Source of the DNA: Actinomadura sp. J1-007
Lineage (GTDB): Bacteria; Actinomycetota; Actinomycetes; Streptosporangiales; Streptosporangiaceae
Direction: 5' to 3'
DNA: 64,000 nucleotides
Assembly: GCF_009793335.1 (NCBI RefSeq)
Contig: NZ_WING01000001.1
Span: 4,960,001-5,024,000, forward strand
Shown here: positions 8,433 to 17,277 of the stretch, in pieces
How the letters are laid out: every line of letters begins with the position of its first letter
Numbering within the stretch: the stretch's first letter is position 1
Notes under the pieces: generated by a model
Seen by the model: only the letters and a program-made list of their open reading frames with translations
Databases searched by the model: none
Told to the model about the DNA's origin: nothing
Position numbers and translations under genes: made by a program

Positions 8433-10073
8433 TTGTACCAGCAGGTCCTCGATCCCGTCGCCGACTCGCTCGGCTGGAGCTCCCTGGTCGCCGCGCTGCC
8501 GCTCCTGGTGCTGTTCGCGCTGCTCGGCGGGCTGCGGATGCGCGCCTGGCTCGCGTCCCTGATCGCGCTCGCCGCGGCGCTGCTGATCGCGGTCTGGACG
8601 TACGGGATGCCCGTCGGGCAGGCCGTGCTCGCCGGGACGGAGGGGGCCGCGTTCGGCTTCTTCCCCATCCTGTGGATCGTGATCAACGCGATCTGGGTCT
8701 ACAACCTGACCGTCCGGACGGGGCACTTCGACGTGCTGCGCCGCTCGTTCGCCCAGGTCAGCGACGACCGGCGGATCCAGGCGATCCTGATCGCGTTCTC
8801 GTTCGGCGCGCTGATGGAGGCGCTCGCCGGGTTCGGGACGCCGGTCGCGGTCACCTCCGTCATGCTGATCGCGCTCGGGTTCGAGCCGCTCAAGGCCGCG
8901 GTGCTCGCGCTCACCGCCAACACCGCGCCCGTCGCGTTCGGCGCGATGGCCACCCCGATCCTCACGCTGGGCAAGGTCACCGCCATCGACAGCGACACGC
9001 TCGGCGCCATGGTGGGCCGCCAGACGCCGATCCTCGCGGTGTTCGTCCCGCTGGTGCTCGTCGTGATCGCGGACGGGCGGCGCGGGCTGCGGGAGGCGTG
9101 GGGCGCCGCCGCGCTGTGCGGCGCCGCGTTCGGGATCGCGCAGTACGCCACGGCCAATTTCGTGTCCGTGCCGCTCGCCGACGTCGTCGCCGCGCTGGCG
9201 TCGGCGCTCGCGATCGTCCTGCTCGTACGGCTCCGTCCCGCCGCCGGCGCCCGTCCCGCCGTCGTCGCGGGCGGCGCGGCCGACGAGCCGACGCCGGAGT
9301 TCGAGGCGCGCGCGGCGGGCGGCGTCGGCGCGGGCCGGGGCGAGGTCGTCCGGGCGTACGCGCCGTACGGGATCATCATCGCCGTCTTCGTCGTCTGCCA
9401 GATCGACACGGTGAAGGACCTGCTCGACCGCGCGACCCGCACGTTCGACTGGCCGGGACTCGACCTCGTCGGCGCGTCCGGCAAGCCGCTCGGCCTGGTG
9501 ACGTTCACGTTCAACTACCTGACGACGCCCGGGACGCAGATGCTGGTGGCCGGGGCGCTCACGATGGCGGCGCTGCGCGTCGGGCCCGGTGCCGCGCTGC
9601 GCGCCTACGGCGCGACGCTGCGGCAGCTCCGGTGGGCGATCCTCACCGTGATGGCGGTGCTGGCCCTGGCGTTCGTGATGAACGCGTCCGGGCAGACGAT
9701 CACGCTCGGCACGTGGATGGCGGGCGCGGGCGGCTCGTTCGCGCTGATCTCGCCGATCCTCGGCTGGCTCGGCACCGCCGTCACCGGGTCGGACACCTCG
9801 TCCAACTCCCTGTTCGGCGCGCTCCAGATCACCGCCGCCCACAAGGCCGACCTGCCCGCCGTGCTGATGGCCGCGAGCAACAGCTCCGGCGGCGTGCTCG
9901 GCAAGATGGTCTCGCCGCAGAACCTCGCGATCGCCGCCGCCGCGGTGGGCCTGGACGGCCGCGAGGGCGACATCTTCCGGCGGGTCATCGCGTGGAGCCT
10001 GGTGTTCCTGGCCGGGATGTGCGTGCTGTCGGCCCTCCAGTCCACGGCCGTCCTGGCGTGGATGGTGCCCTGA
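8433..10073 (+). CDS. lctP: L-lactate permease (LctP family)
   Basis: A 546-residue transporter with about 12-14 hydrophobic segments. Family blocks include SFGALMEALAGFGTPVA, LTANTAPVAFGAMATP, SDTSSNSLFGALQ and SSGGVLGKMVSPQNLAI. LctP proteins move L-lactate (or glycolate) with protons across the cytoplasmic membrane. The TTG at 8433 is preferred: it gives the family-typical beginning YQQVLDPVADSLGWSSL and sits four bases after a GAGGTGAT ribosome-binding sequence. A GTG at 8424 is in frame but lies inside that sequence. The gene stands alone behind the Pao operon and is convergent with the MarR gene. Confidence 0.93.
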   Translation: MYQQVLDPVADSLGWSSLVAALPLLVLFALLGGLRMRAWLASLIALAAALLIAVWTYGMPVGQAVLAGTEGAAFGFFPILWIVINAIWVYNLTVRTGHFDVLRRSFAQVSDDRRIQAILIAFSFGALMEALAGFGTPVAVTSVMLIALGFEPLKAAVLALTANTAPVAFGAMATPILTLGKVTAIDSDTLGAMVGRQTPILAVFVPLVLVVIADGRRGLREAWGAAALCGAAFGIAQYATANFVSVPLADVVAALASALAIVLLVRLRPAAGARPAVVAGGAADEPTPEFEARAAGGVGAGRGEVVRAYAPYGIIIAVFVVCQIDTVKDLLDRATRTFDWPGLDLVGASGKPLGLVTFTFNYLTTPGTQMLVAGALTMAALRVGPGAALRAYGATLRQLRWAILTVMAVLALAFVMNASGQTITLGTWMAGAGGSFALISPILGWLGTAVTGSDTSSNSLFGALQITAAHKADLPAVLMAASNSSGGVLGKMVSPQNLAIAAAAVGLDGREGDIFRRVIAWSLVFLAGMCVLSALQSTAVLAWMVP

Positions 10074-10108
10074 CCTGGTGGAACGAGGCGCGCACGGCGC
10101 GTTCGGCG

Positions 10109-10642
10109 TCAGAAGCGCTGCTTGGCCTCGTTGGCGGCGGGCCCGGTCATGAGCTTCTCCAGCAGATCGGTGAGGGTACGGCGCTCGTCCCGGGTGAGGG
10201 CGTCGGCCCAGACCCGTTCGCGCGCGTTGTGCTCCTCGTAGGCGCCGGTGATCGCGTCGTGCCCGGCGCCGGTCAGCTCGATCAGGACGGCGCGGCGGTC
10301 GTGCACGGCCTGCCGCCGGGTGACCAGGCCGTCGCGTTCGAGGGTGTTGACGACGGCGGACACGGCGGCGCGGCTGTTGCCGGAGAGCTGGGCGACGCGC
10401 TTGCCCTCCAGCGGGCCCGCGAGCCAGAGCACGAACAGCACCCGGAACCCGGCCCAGCTCCAGCCGCGCGGCCGGTGCACGGTCGACTCCCAGTCGTACA
10501 CCAGCGCGCTCGCGAGGCGGTGCAGCGTGAGGCCGAGCCGCATCGCGTCGGCGTCGACCGACGGCAGCTCGGCGGTGGTGCGCTCGATCGCGAAGTCGAC
10601 GAACGACAGGTAGTCGAGCTCCCCGGATCCGGCGGCGGTCAT
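10109..10642 (-). CDS. MarR family transcriptional regulator
   Basis: A 177-residue winged-helix regulator. The DNA-binding core lies at about residues 60-135: GFRVLFVLWLAG, RVAQLSGNSRAAVSAVVNTLERDGLVTRR (recognition-helix region, here listed in part) and the wing VHDRRAVLIELT. It is divergent from the metallo-hydrolase/monooxygenase pair, and a short AT-rich dyad lies in the 102-base gap, so autoregulation and control of that pair, perhaps in response to an aromatic ligand, is likely. No strong ribosome binding site is seen ahead of the ATG at 10642. Confidence 0.88.
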   Translation of the reverse strand: MTAAGSGELDYLSFVDFAIERTTAELPSVDADAMRLGLTLHRLASALVYDWESTVHRPRGWSWAGFRVLFVLWLAGPLEGKRVAQLSGNSRAAVSAVVNTLERDGLVTRRQAVHDRRAVLIELTGAGHDAITGAYEEHNARERVWADALTRDERRTLTDLLEKLMTGPAANEAKQRF

Positions 10643-10717
10643 GGGCGCAAGCCTAGACGGGGCGCGGGGAAGGTCTTCCCATGGAACGGCGGGGCGCGTT
10701 ACGGTGACCCACAAATG

Positions 10718-10731
10718 ATCAAACCTTTGAT
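10718..10731. promoter_or_regulatory. Candidate MarR operator between divergent genes
   Basis: ATCAAA-CC-TTTGAT is a perfect inverted repeat of 6-base arms with a 2-base centre. It sits in an AT-rich patch just upstream of the AAAGGAGG ribosome binding site of the metallo-hydrolase. Size and placement fit a MarR dimer site that would block transcription of the MBL/monooxygenase pair. Binding is inferred. Confidence 0.5.
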
Positions 10732-10744
10732 TAAAGGAGGCGGC

Positions 10745-11707
10745 ATGGCAGCCAAGGCGTTCGCGTCCTCGGCGGACCTCACCGACAAGGAGCAGACCCT
10801 GGAGGTGCTCGCCGACGGCGTCTACGCCCTCACCGCCGAGGGCGACCCCAACGTCGGCGCGATCGAGGGCGAGGACTTCCTCGTCTGCTTCGAGGCCCTC
10901 GCCACCCCCGTCGCCGCCCGCGAGTGGCTCGCGAAGCTGCGCGAGCACACCGACAAGCCGATCCGCTACCTGGTGCTCTCGCACTACCACGCGGTACGGG
11001 TCCTCGGCGCGAGCGCGTTCGGCGCCGAGGTGATCGTCGCGCACGACAACACCCGGGCCCTGGTCGCCGAGCGCGGCCGGCAGGACTGGGAGTCGGAGTA
11101 CGGCCGGATGCCGCGGCTGTTCAAGGACCCCGACTCCATCCCCGGGCTCACCTGGCCGACGCTCACGTTCTCCGACCGGCTCACGATCCCGCTCGGCGGC
11201 GACCGCGGCGACCTGGTCCTGAAGTACTGCGGGCGCGGGCACACCGAGGGCGACATCGTCGCCTGGCTGCCCGAGCGCGGGATCCTGTTCGCGGGCGACC
11301 TCGTCGAGGCGCAGGCCGCGCTCTACACCGGCGACGCGTTCCACCGCGACTGGGCGGCCGGCACGCTCGACACCCTCGCCGCGTTCGGCGCCGAGGCGCT
11401 CGTCGGCGGGCGCGGCGCGGTCGCCCGCGGCCGGGACGGCGTGGACGCCGCGATCGCGCAGACCCGCCACTTCCTGGAGGTGATGATCCGCGAGGTCGGC
11501 ACCGTCCAGGCGAGCGGCGGCACGCTGAAGGAGGCGTTCCAGCGCACCCACGCCGCCCTCTACGAGCGGTACGGCAAGTGGCCGATCTTCGAGCACTGCC
11601 TGCCGTTCGACGTGGCCCGCCTCTGGGACGAGCTGAACGGGGTCGAGCGGCCCGTCATCTGGACGGCCGAACGCGACCGCGAGGTCTGGGCCCAGCTCCA
11701 GGACTAG
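10745..11707 (+). CDS. Metallo-beta-lactamase-fold hydrolase with altered HxHxDH motif
   Basis: A 320-residue protein of the MBL superfamily. The usual zinc motif HxHxDH appears as SHYHAVRVLGA (His80, His82, then Val84 and Arg85 where Asp and His are expected). The later ligands look retained in GRGHTEGD and FAGDLVEA. The second zinc site is therefore probably absent or changed. AAAGGAGG lies five bases before the ATG. It is separated by 3 bases from the FAD monooxygenase, so the two are one transcript under the divergent MarR. A role in handling an aromatic thioester, lactone or quinone-derived product is possible; substrate unknown. Confidence 0.85.
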   Translation: MAAKAFASSADLTDKEQTLEVLADGVYALTAEGDPNVGAIEGEDFLVCFEALATPVAAREWLAKLREHTDKPIRYLVLSHYHAVRVLGASAFGAEVIVAHDNTRALVAERGRQDWESEYGRMPRLFKDPDSIPGLTWPTLTFSDRLTIPLGGDRGDLVLKYCGRGHTEGDIVAWLPERGILFAGDLVEAQAALYTGDAFHRDWAAGTLDTLAAFGAEALVGGRGAVARGRDGVDAAIAQTRHFLEVMIREVGTVQASGGTLKEAFQRTHAALYERYGKWPIFEHCLPFDVARLWDELNGVERPVIWTAERDREVWAQLQD

Positions 11708-11710
11708 AGG

Positions 11711-13210
11711 ATGACCGAGCCGAGCGTGGTGGTCGTCGGGAACGGGCCCGTCGGCCAGACCACCGCACTGCTGCTGGCCCGCTGGGGCGTGCCCGCCGTC
11801 CTGCTGGACGCGCGCCCCCACCGCGACCCGGTCGGGTCCAAGGCGATCTGCCAGCAGCGCGACGTGCTGGACGTGTGGGAGGCGGTCGGCGCCGGAGCGC
11901 GCATCGCCGCCGAGGGCGTCACCTGGACGACCGCCCGCACGTTCTACCAGGGCGAGGAGCTGTTCTCCTACGCCCTCCAGGACGGGGGGAGCTCCCCGTT
12001 CCCGCCGTTCGTCAACATCTCCCAGGCGCGGACGGAGGAGATCCTCGACGAGCGCATCGCCGCCGAACCCCTCATCGACGTCCGCTGGAACCACCACGTC
12101 ACCGGCATCGCCCAGGACGGCTCCGGCGTCACCGTGACCGTCGAGGGCGGCGCCGCGATCCGCGCCGCGTACGCGGTCGTGTGCGCGGGCGCCCGCGGCG
12201 ACGCGCTCAGGGCCGCGCTCGGCGTGACGTTCGACGGCCACTCGTTCGACGACCGCTTCCTGATCTGCGACATCCGCGCGGACCTGCCCGGCTGGACGAA
12301 CGAGCGGCGCTTCCACTTCGACCCCGAGTGGAACCCGGGCCGCCAGGTGCTGATCCACCCCTGCCCCGGCTCGACGTTCCGGATCGACTGGCAGGTGCCC
12401 GGCGACTACGACCTGGCCGCCGAGACGTCCTCGGGCGCGCTCGACGCCCGCGTCCGCGCCATCATCGGCGACCGCCCGTACGAGATCGTGTGGAACTCGG
12501 TCTACCGCTTCCACTCCCGCGCCGTGAACCGCATGCGCGTGGGCCGCGTCCTGCTCGCCGGCGACTGCGCCCACCTGGTGTCGCCGTTCGGCGCGCGCGG
12601 CCTCAACTCGGGCGTCGCCGACGCGGAGAACGCCGCGTGGAAGCTCGCCTACGTCCTCAACGGCTGGGCCGGCGAGGACCTCCTGGAGACCTACCACCTC
12701 GAACGCCACGCCGCCGCCGTCGAGAACCTGGAGGTCACCACCGCGACGATGGACTTCCTCGTCCCCCAAGACGAGACCCGCCACGCCCACCGCGTCGCGG
12801 TCCTCACCCGCGCCCTCGGCGACCCGTCGGCGCACGCCCTGGTCGACTCGGGCCGCCTGTCCGAGCCGTTCTGGTACGTGTCGTCCCCCCTCACCACCCC
12901 CGACCCGACCCGCCCGTTCGCGGGCCGCCCCCCGCGCGGCCACGTACCGCCCCCGGGGCCGGGCGTGCTCGTCCCGGACGTCCCGGTCGCGGGCGGCCGC
13001 CATTTCCGCTCGCTGGCCCGCGACGGCTACCTCTACCTGATGGGCCCCGGCGCGAAACCCCCAGCGAAACCTCCGTTCGGCGGCCCCGTCCGCCACCTGG
13101 AATTGAAAGACATAGACGAACACGGCCTCCTAGCCAAAACCCTGTCCATCCGCGAAAACGAGACCTGGATAATCCGTCCCGACGCCCACATCTCCGCAAT
13201 CCACTCTTGA
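11711..13210 (+). CDS. FAD-dependent aromatic monooxygenase (MhpA/PheA-like class A flavoprotein)
   Basis: A 499-residue flavoprotein hydroxylase of the PHBH type. It shows the N-terminal Rossmann motif VVVGNGPVGQTTALLLARWG, the mid-protein YAVVCAGARGD region, and the GD motif RVLLAGDCAHLVSPFGARG that contacts FAD ribityl and NADPH. The substrate is likely a phenolic ring, with NAD(P)H and O2. It follows the metallo-hydrolase after 3 bases. Codon use changes over the last 40 codons (about 13,090-13,207): AT-rich codons such as ATA, CTA and AAA become common, unlike the rest of the gene. Length matches the family, so the end is probably real. Confidence 0.88.
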   Translation: MTEPSVVVVGNGPVGQTTALLLARWGVPAVLLDARPHRDPVGSKAICQQRDVLDVWEAVGAGARIAAEGVTWTTARTFYQGEELFSYALQDGGSSPFPPFVNISQARTEEILDERIAAEPLIDVRWNHHVTGIAQDGSGVTVTVEGGAAIRAAYAVVCAGARGDALRAALGVTFDGHSFDDRFLICDIRADLPGWTNERRFHFDPEWNPGRQVLIHPCPGSTFRIDWQVPGDYDLAAETSSGALDARVRAIIGDRPYEIVWNSVYRFHSRAVNRMRVGRVLLAGDCAHLVSPFGARGLNSGVADAENAAWKLAYVLNGWAGEDLLETYHLERHAAAVENLEVTTATMDFLVPQDETRHAHRVAVLTRALGDPSAHALVDSGRLSEPFWYVSSPLTTPDPTRPFAGRPPRGHVPPPGPGVLVPDVPVAGGRHFRSLARDGYLYLMGPGAKPPAKPPFGGPVRHLELKDIDEHGLLAKTLSIRENETWIIRPDAHISAIHS

Positions 13211-13213
13211 ACG

Positions 13214-13249
13214 CGCGGCGGGCCGAGGCCCCCGCCCCGGCCCGCCGCG
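13214..13249. terminator. Bidirectional hairpin terminator between convergent genes
   Basis: An 11-base perfect stem (CGCGGCGGGCC with its complement at 13239-13249) closes a loop of 14 bases in the gap between the convergent monooxygenase and lysyl-oxidase genes. There is no long T tract, as is common for high-GC actinomycetes. Confidence 0.6.
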
Positions 13250-13305
13250 TTCCATCGCCTCGGCGCAATTCCCGCCTCTGGCGTGTCGTACGGTGGCGCG
13301 GTCGG

Positions 13306-14913
13306 TCAGGGGGCGTTGACCTTGCCGACCGGCGCCGCCTTCACGGTGCGGTGGCCGGGTTTGCCTCCGAGGACGACCTTGCGCAGCGAGATGTTGTTGT
13401 TGAGGTCGCCCTCGAACAGCCGGTGCGCCGGGTTGGCGATCACCTGGATGTAGTACGTGCCGTTCGCCAGTGCGGTCACGTCGAACGACTGCCCCGGCAG
13501 CGACTGCACGTAGGTGTCCCCGGAACCGACGTCGAGCACTTCGCGGACGGACAGCGACGACAGGTCACCGCACGCGGTGTGCAGGTCGGTGTTGTCCGGC
13601 TTCCAGTTGGCGTTCTTGACCAACTGGTTGATCGCGTCGGTGTTGGCCAGGCAGAACGCCTCCTTCTGGCTCCGTACGATCTCCTTCTTGTCCGCGCCCA
13701 GGAGCCGGTAGCTGGCGAAGTCCTTGAAATGCCAGTGCTCGTGCCCGTCCCGCGGATCCCATTCCATTCCGCCGGTCTTGGCGTAGCCGATCTGGCGGCC
13801 GTTGCCGTCGAAGAAGTACTGGTAGGCGTCCATCAGGTCCTGCTTCACCCGGAAGCCGTCCACGACGAGCGGCGACGGGCCCGCGTTCCACACATTGGCG
13901 CTGAACGCCATGTAGTCGCGCTTGGGGGCGGCGCCGCCCTCCTCGCCGTGATCGATGCCGATCTCCCAGGCCGGCAGGGCCCGCAGGTCGGGTTTGGGGC
14001 CCTTCGGCACCGCGCCGTTGCCGGCGGGCTTCGCGCCGGCCTTGAGCGGGGCCGGGGAGGGCGCGGCCTTCGGCCTGGCGCCGTGCCCGTCGTCCATGGT
14101 GCGGACGGTCACCGCGATCTTCTTCGGTGTGCCCGGGATGCCGAACAGATCCCGGTACGCCTTGGTCACGCTCACGGTCGCGGTGTACGCGCCGTCGGCC
14201 AGCCTCACCGGGGCGTTGGCCTGCTCGTCCCCGGTGGCGTCGGTCGCCCAGCCCTTCTGGATGCCCCACACCGAGCCGAGCGTCCACGGGTTGCCCGAGC
14301 AGCCGACCGGATACGGGGACTTGGCCGGCGCCCCGGGGGCGACCCGGGCCGACTCGGCGGAGGGGCACACGTCCTGGACGCGGTCCAGGACCTTCTTTCC
14401 CTTGGCGTCGGTCAGCGACACGTGCAGGAACTTGGGGAACCCGGTGAAATCCTTCAGCAGGCCCTTCGGCAGCGCTTTGGTGCGCGTACCGCCGGAATGG
14501 CGGATGAGCTGGTTCGCGGTGATCGGGTCGTTGTACGACTTGCGCTGCGCCCGCACCTCGAACGGCGCGCCGGTCGCGCTGAGGTAGACCCCGAGGTCGA
14601 GCATCGCCTCGGGGCTTTCCCCGTACTTGGTCACGGTCACTTTGGCGGAGGCGGCGAGCAATTGGAGACCGGCCTTCGCCGGTGCGGCCTGGGCCGCCTG
14701 GAACCCGCCCGCGGCGAGTACCACGGCGGTCGCGGCGGCGATACGGATCGGACGACCGGGGCCAGAACGTCTACTGCTGATGACGGTCCTCCATCTTCGT
14801 CGTCCGCGCCTGCGCGCGGACAGGGGGGAACAGTTCGCGGGGACGAAGCCGGATCCCGCCCCCGCGTTGAGCGCGAGACGTCCGACCGGCGATCGTGTGA
14901 TGTATACGACCAT
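13306..14913 (-). CDS. Secreted lysyl-oxidase-family copper protein
   Basis: The open frame is 535 codons. The recognisable secretory signal (Arg-rich, then RIAAATAVVLAAGGFQAAQA) begins only near residue 46. The C-terminal half, about residues 345-530, carries the lysyl oxidase copper-site signature DGHEHWHFKDFASYRL and a downstream DLHTACGDLSSLSVREVLD block. Lysyl oxidases oxidatively deaminate lysine or amine side chains with copper and a quinone cofactor. The middle region (about 85-310) has Ig-like features. The start is uncertain: the ATG at 14913 has no ribosome binding site and would put 45 residues before the signal, whereas a strong GGAGGA sits just before an in-frame GTC-ATC pair near 14784-14779, neither a standard start. 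Confidence 0.8.
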   Translation of the reverse strand: MVVYITRSPVGRLALNAGAGSGFVPANCSPLSARRRGRRRWRTVISSRRSGPGRPIRIAAATAVVLAAGGFQAAQAAPAKAGLQLLAASAKVTVTKYGESPEAMLDLGVYLSATGAPFEVRAQRKSYNDPITANQLIRHSGGTRTKALPKGLLKDFTGFPKFLHVSLTDAKGKKVLDRVQDVCPSAESARVAPGAPAKSPYPVGCSGNPWTLGSVWGIQKGWATDATGDEQANAPVRLADGAYTATVSVTKAYRDLFGIPGTPKKIAVTVRTMDDGHGARPKAAPSPAPLKAGAKPAGNGAVPKGPKPDLRALPAWEIGIDHGEEGGAAPKRDYMAFSANVWNAGPSPLVVDGFRVKQDLMDAYQYFFDGNGRQIGYAKTGGMEWDPRDGHEHWHFKDFASYRLLGADKKEIVRSQKEAFCLANTDAINQLVKNANWKPDNTDLHTACGDLSSLSVREVLDVGSGDTYVQSLPGQSFDVTALANGTYYIQVIANPAHRLFEGDLNNNISLRKVVLGGKPGHRTVKAAPVGKVNAP

Positions 14914-15137
14914 CGAAACGGGCCCGGCGTTCGAGGAACACGCCCTTCAAATGTCCGGATTTCGTGACAATAACTCGGCGCGACCCGCACGCCGGAGAGG
15001 AGTTCGACGCCCGCCTCCACCTCGCTGGGGACGGTGCGTACATCCTTCGGGGGACCGAAAGAACCTCATCGCCGACGAGGTGCCGGCTCCCCGCGTGGCG
15101 AAGGATCGAGATCTACGCCTAGCGAAGGGAGTGCGCC

Positions 15138-15323
15138 ATGCGGACGATCGGGATCATCGCCGCCGCCATCGGGTTCCTCTCGGCGGTGTACCACTACACC
15201 GGCGGTGAGAACATCGAGCTGATGAAATGGTCGCAGGGCCACCAGCCCCTCGCCGGCCTCGGCATCGGCGCCGCCGGACTGCTCGTCACCGCCCTCGGCG
15301 CGGCCCTGTCCCGGAAGCGCTGA
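15138..15323 (+). CDS. Small two-helix membrane protein (DUF3185-like)
   Basis: A 61-residue protein with an N-terminal hydrophobic helix (about 3-20), a short polar loop with HYTGGENIELMKWSQGHQ, a second helix (about 38-56) and the basic end SRKR. A clear ribosome binding site AAGGGAG stands 6-7 bases before the ATG. Small DUF3185-type proteins have this shape, but the match is by eye only. Function unknown. Confidence 0.6.
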   Translation: MRTIGIIAAAIGFLSAVYHYTGGENIELMKWSQGHQPLAGLGIGAAGLLVTALGAALSRKR

Positions 15324-15425
15324 GGCGACGCCCCTGGCCGCGCGAGCCGTACCCCGACACCCGCGAACACGGCTTCCACGTGGCCCAACGGCGGGAGCGC
15401 GGAACCGTGGATAAGGTCTGGCCGT

Positions 15426-16064
15426 ATGGAGACCCATGGTGGGCTGACGAGCAGGCGATCGCTGTTCGCGGTCGCCGTTATCGGCACAGCGTGGGCGGCG
15501 CTTGTCTTCCTGTTCTTCATGACCTTGTCGAGCTGGCCGTCCTCTATGCCCGACGACGAACGGCCATTCCATGTGTCGTCGTTGGCCTGGGCCCTGGGAA
15601 CGCTGGCCGTCGTGGCACTGATCGGCGCGCTGGTGGCCGTTGTCGTGAAGGAATCCGCCCGTTGGCAGGACGACGGCTCCAGGGAGAACGGGGTCCAGGT
15701 GGCGGGCTTGATGCTGACCCTGGCCGCCTGGTTCTTCGGCGGGGTGGTCACCCTCGGGCTGTACATGTTCAACGTGCCGTTCAACCTTTTCGCCAATGTC
15801 CCGGGAGACATCTGCGGAGGATCCGGCGGGGCCGGAACTTTCGCGTGCCTGCATCGAGTGGGCCGTACCCTCCACGTACTCGGAGTCGTGTCGGCCCTTT
15901 TGGCATCCCCCGTGACGTGGGCCTCGTTCTGGATGATGCGTCGTTCGCGATTGGCCGCGGGCCTGGCCCCGGTCATTGTCTTCGCCCTGTACCTACTGGC
16001 CCTGCGCCTATGGCTGCCCCACGAAGGCTTGGGCGTCCCAGACCGCCCAGACCTCCAGCCGTAA
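15426..16064 (+). CDS. Hypothetical multi-pass membrane protein
   Basis: A 212-residue protein with about five hydrophobic segments (roughly 12-33, 52-75, 90-113, 143-165 and 172-195). Between segments three and four an extracytoplasmic loop contains two cysteines (DICGGSGGAGTFACLH) that could form a disulfide. No family recognised. Codon use is milder in GC than in the large neighbours. Confidence 0.6.
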   Translation: METHGGLTSRRSLFAVAVIGTAWAALVFLFFMTLSSWPSSMPDDERPFHVSSLAWALGTLAVVALIGALVAVVVKESARWQDDGSRENGVQVAGLMLTLAAWFFGGVVTLGLYMFNVPFNLFANVPGDICGGSGGAGTFACLHRVGRTLHVLGVVSALLASPVTWASFWMMRRSRLAAGLAPVIVFALYLLALRLWLPHEGLGVPDRPDLQP

Positions 16065-16267
16065 AGGCGTAGCCAAGCACTGAATCAAAGCGAGGCACCG
16101 CCCATTCTCCGCGAACTCATCGGAAAGGGCGTCCAAATCGTCCCCCGAGATCTCCTCGTCCAGTGTCGCGGATACTCCGCAGGCGGCACCACCTGTCCCG
16201 GGATGCGGTGAACGTGAGGCCGGTTGCCGGTCGGGGGCCATCAGCTGGGGCGGGCATGCCGGTTCTG

Positions 16268-16642
16268 TCAGGCCGGGGCGGCCTGGACGGGCAGGGCGCC
16301 ACGGACGTCCAGGTGCCGGGTCAGGCCCATCCGGTCGAGGAGGTCGGCGATCCGCGGGGCGGGCCGCAGCAGGACCAGCCGTCCGTCGGCGGCGCTGATG
16401 CGCTTGTGGGCTCGCACCAGCGCGTTGATGCCCGAGGAGTCACAGAACCGCAGCCGGGACAGGTCGATCGCCACTTGCGGCGGTGACGCCGGCGATCGAC
16501 CGGCCTGCGCGAGGTGGTCGTCCAGGCCGGGGGAGGTATGGAGGTTGAGCTCTCCGCCGACGCTCACCACGATCCAGCCGTCCTGCCGGCTGAGATCGAA
16601 GTCCGCGCCACTGGCCGGGGTGCCGGCCGCCGTCACCATCAT
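16268..16642 (-). CDS. STAS-domain anti-anti-sigma factor
   Basis: A 124-residue single-domain protein of the SpoIIAA/RsbV type. GWIVVSVGGELNLHTSPGLD begins the fold, and the phosphorylation loop is LRFCDSSGINALVRAHKR, in which the second of the paired serines is the usual kinase target. Such proteins release a sigma factor by binding its anti-sigma kinase when dephosphorylated. Two ATG codons, 16642 and 16639, share an AGGGTGAT ribosome binding site. It lies downstream of the second STAS gene and the phosphatase on the same strand but 227 bases away. Confidence 0.9.
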   Translation of the reverse strand: MMVTAAGTPASGADFDLSRQDGWIVVSVGGELNLHTSPGLDDHLAQAGRSPASPPQVAIDLSRLRFCDSSGINALVRAHKRISAADGRLVLLRPAPRIADLLDRMGLTRHLDVRGALPVQAAPA

Positions 16643-16869
16643 CGATCACCCTGGGTCCTGGTCGGTGCAGCCCGCCGGTACGCGGACCTGCGTCGGGCGT
16701 TCGGTCGCCAGGGTTCATTGTGCCCTGCCGCATCTGGGCTTGTCCGGTCCGTGGCCGAGCGAGGACAGCCGAGGAATGCCTGGTCACCTAGGGCGGCGGA
16801 ATCACCGCGACCGCCATCCTGCACGCTTTGTCCGGCCAGGGGCCTGCCGGGCGCTCGCGCGCCGGGACC

Positions 16870-17277
16870 TCATAGTGAGTGGCGGGAAGCATTGGTGTGG
16901 CTGTCGGTGCCGCTGGTGGCATGGGGGTGAGTGGTAAGGGCGGAGTCGGTGGTGGGGTGGGTGGGGATGAGGCGGTTGACGCCGGTGTGGGTGAGCAGGC
17001 GGGTGAGGCGGTCGGGGACGGCGGCCAGGGTGAGCGAGCCGTGGCCGGCCTTGAGCCGCCGGTAGAGGACGATCAGGGCGTTCAGGCCGCTGGAGTCGCA
17101 GAACGGTACTCGGGACAGGTCCAGGATCAGGTGGGGGTGCTGGTCTCCTGCGACGGTCAGGGCGGTGTCGCTGAGCCGGGTGCTGGTGGTGAGGTTGAGT
17201 TCGCCTTCGACGGCCAGCACGGCGATGCCGTCCAGCGTGCGGGCCATGCTGATCCGGAGGTCGTGGGCGTGGCTCAC
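16870..17277 (-). CDS. STAS-domain anti-anti-sigma factor (coupled to PP2C phosphatase)
   Basis: A 135-residue STAS protein: AVLAVEGELNLTTSTRLSD at the start of the fold and VPFCDSSGLNALIVLYRRLK at the phosphorylation loop. The last 25 residues are a His/Thr/Ser-rich tail absent from the first STAS protein. The GTG at 17277 overlaps the stop of the GAF-PP2C phosphatase gene as GTGA, so the phosphatase and its likely substrate are translationally coupled. Confidence 0.88.
   Translation of the reverse strand: MSHAHDLRISMARTLDGIAVLAVEGELNLTTSTRLSDTALTVAGDQHPHLILDLSRVPFCDSSGLNALIVLYRRLKAGHGSLTLAAVPDRLTRLLTHTGVNRLIPTHPTTDSALTTHPHATSGTDSHTNASRHSL

Noticed and set aside
10109..13123. A 1004-codon minus-strand frame over the MBL and monooxygenase genes
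   Set aside because: Only its last 177 residues (the MarR regulator) are real; the rest is antisense of two well-supported plus-strand genes.
16008..16241. A 77-codon minus-strand frame ending in RLEVWAVWDAQAFVGQP
   Set aside because: It overlaps the end of the membrane-protein gene, has no ribosome binding site and no family feature; a gene remnant is possible but unsupported.
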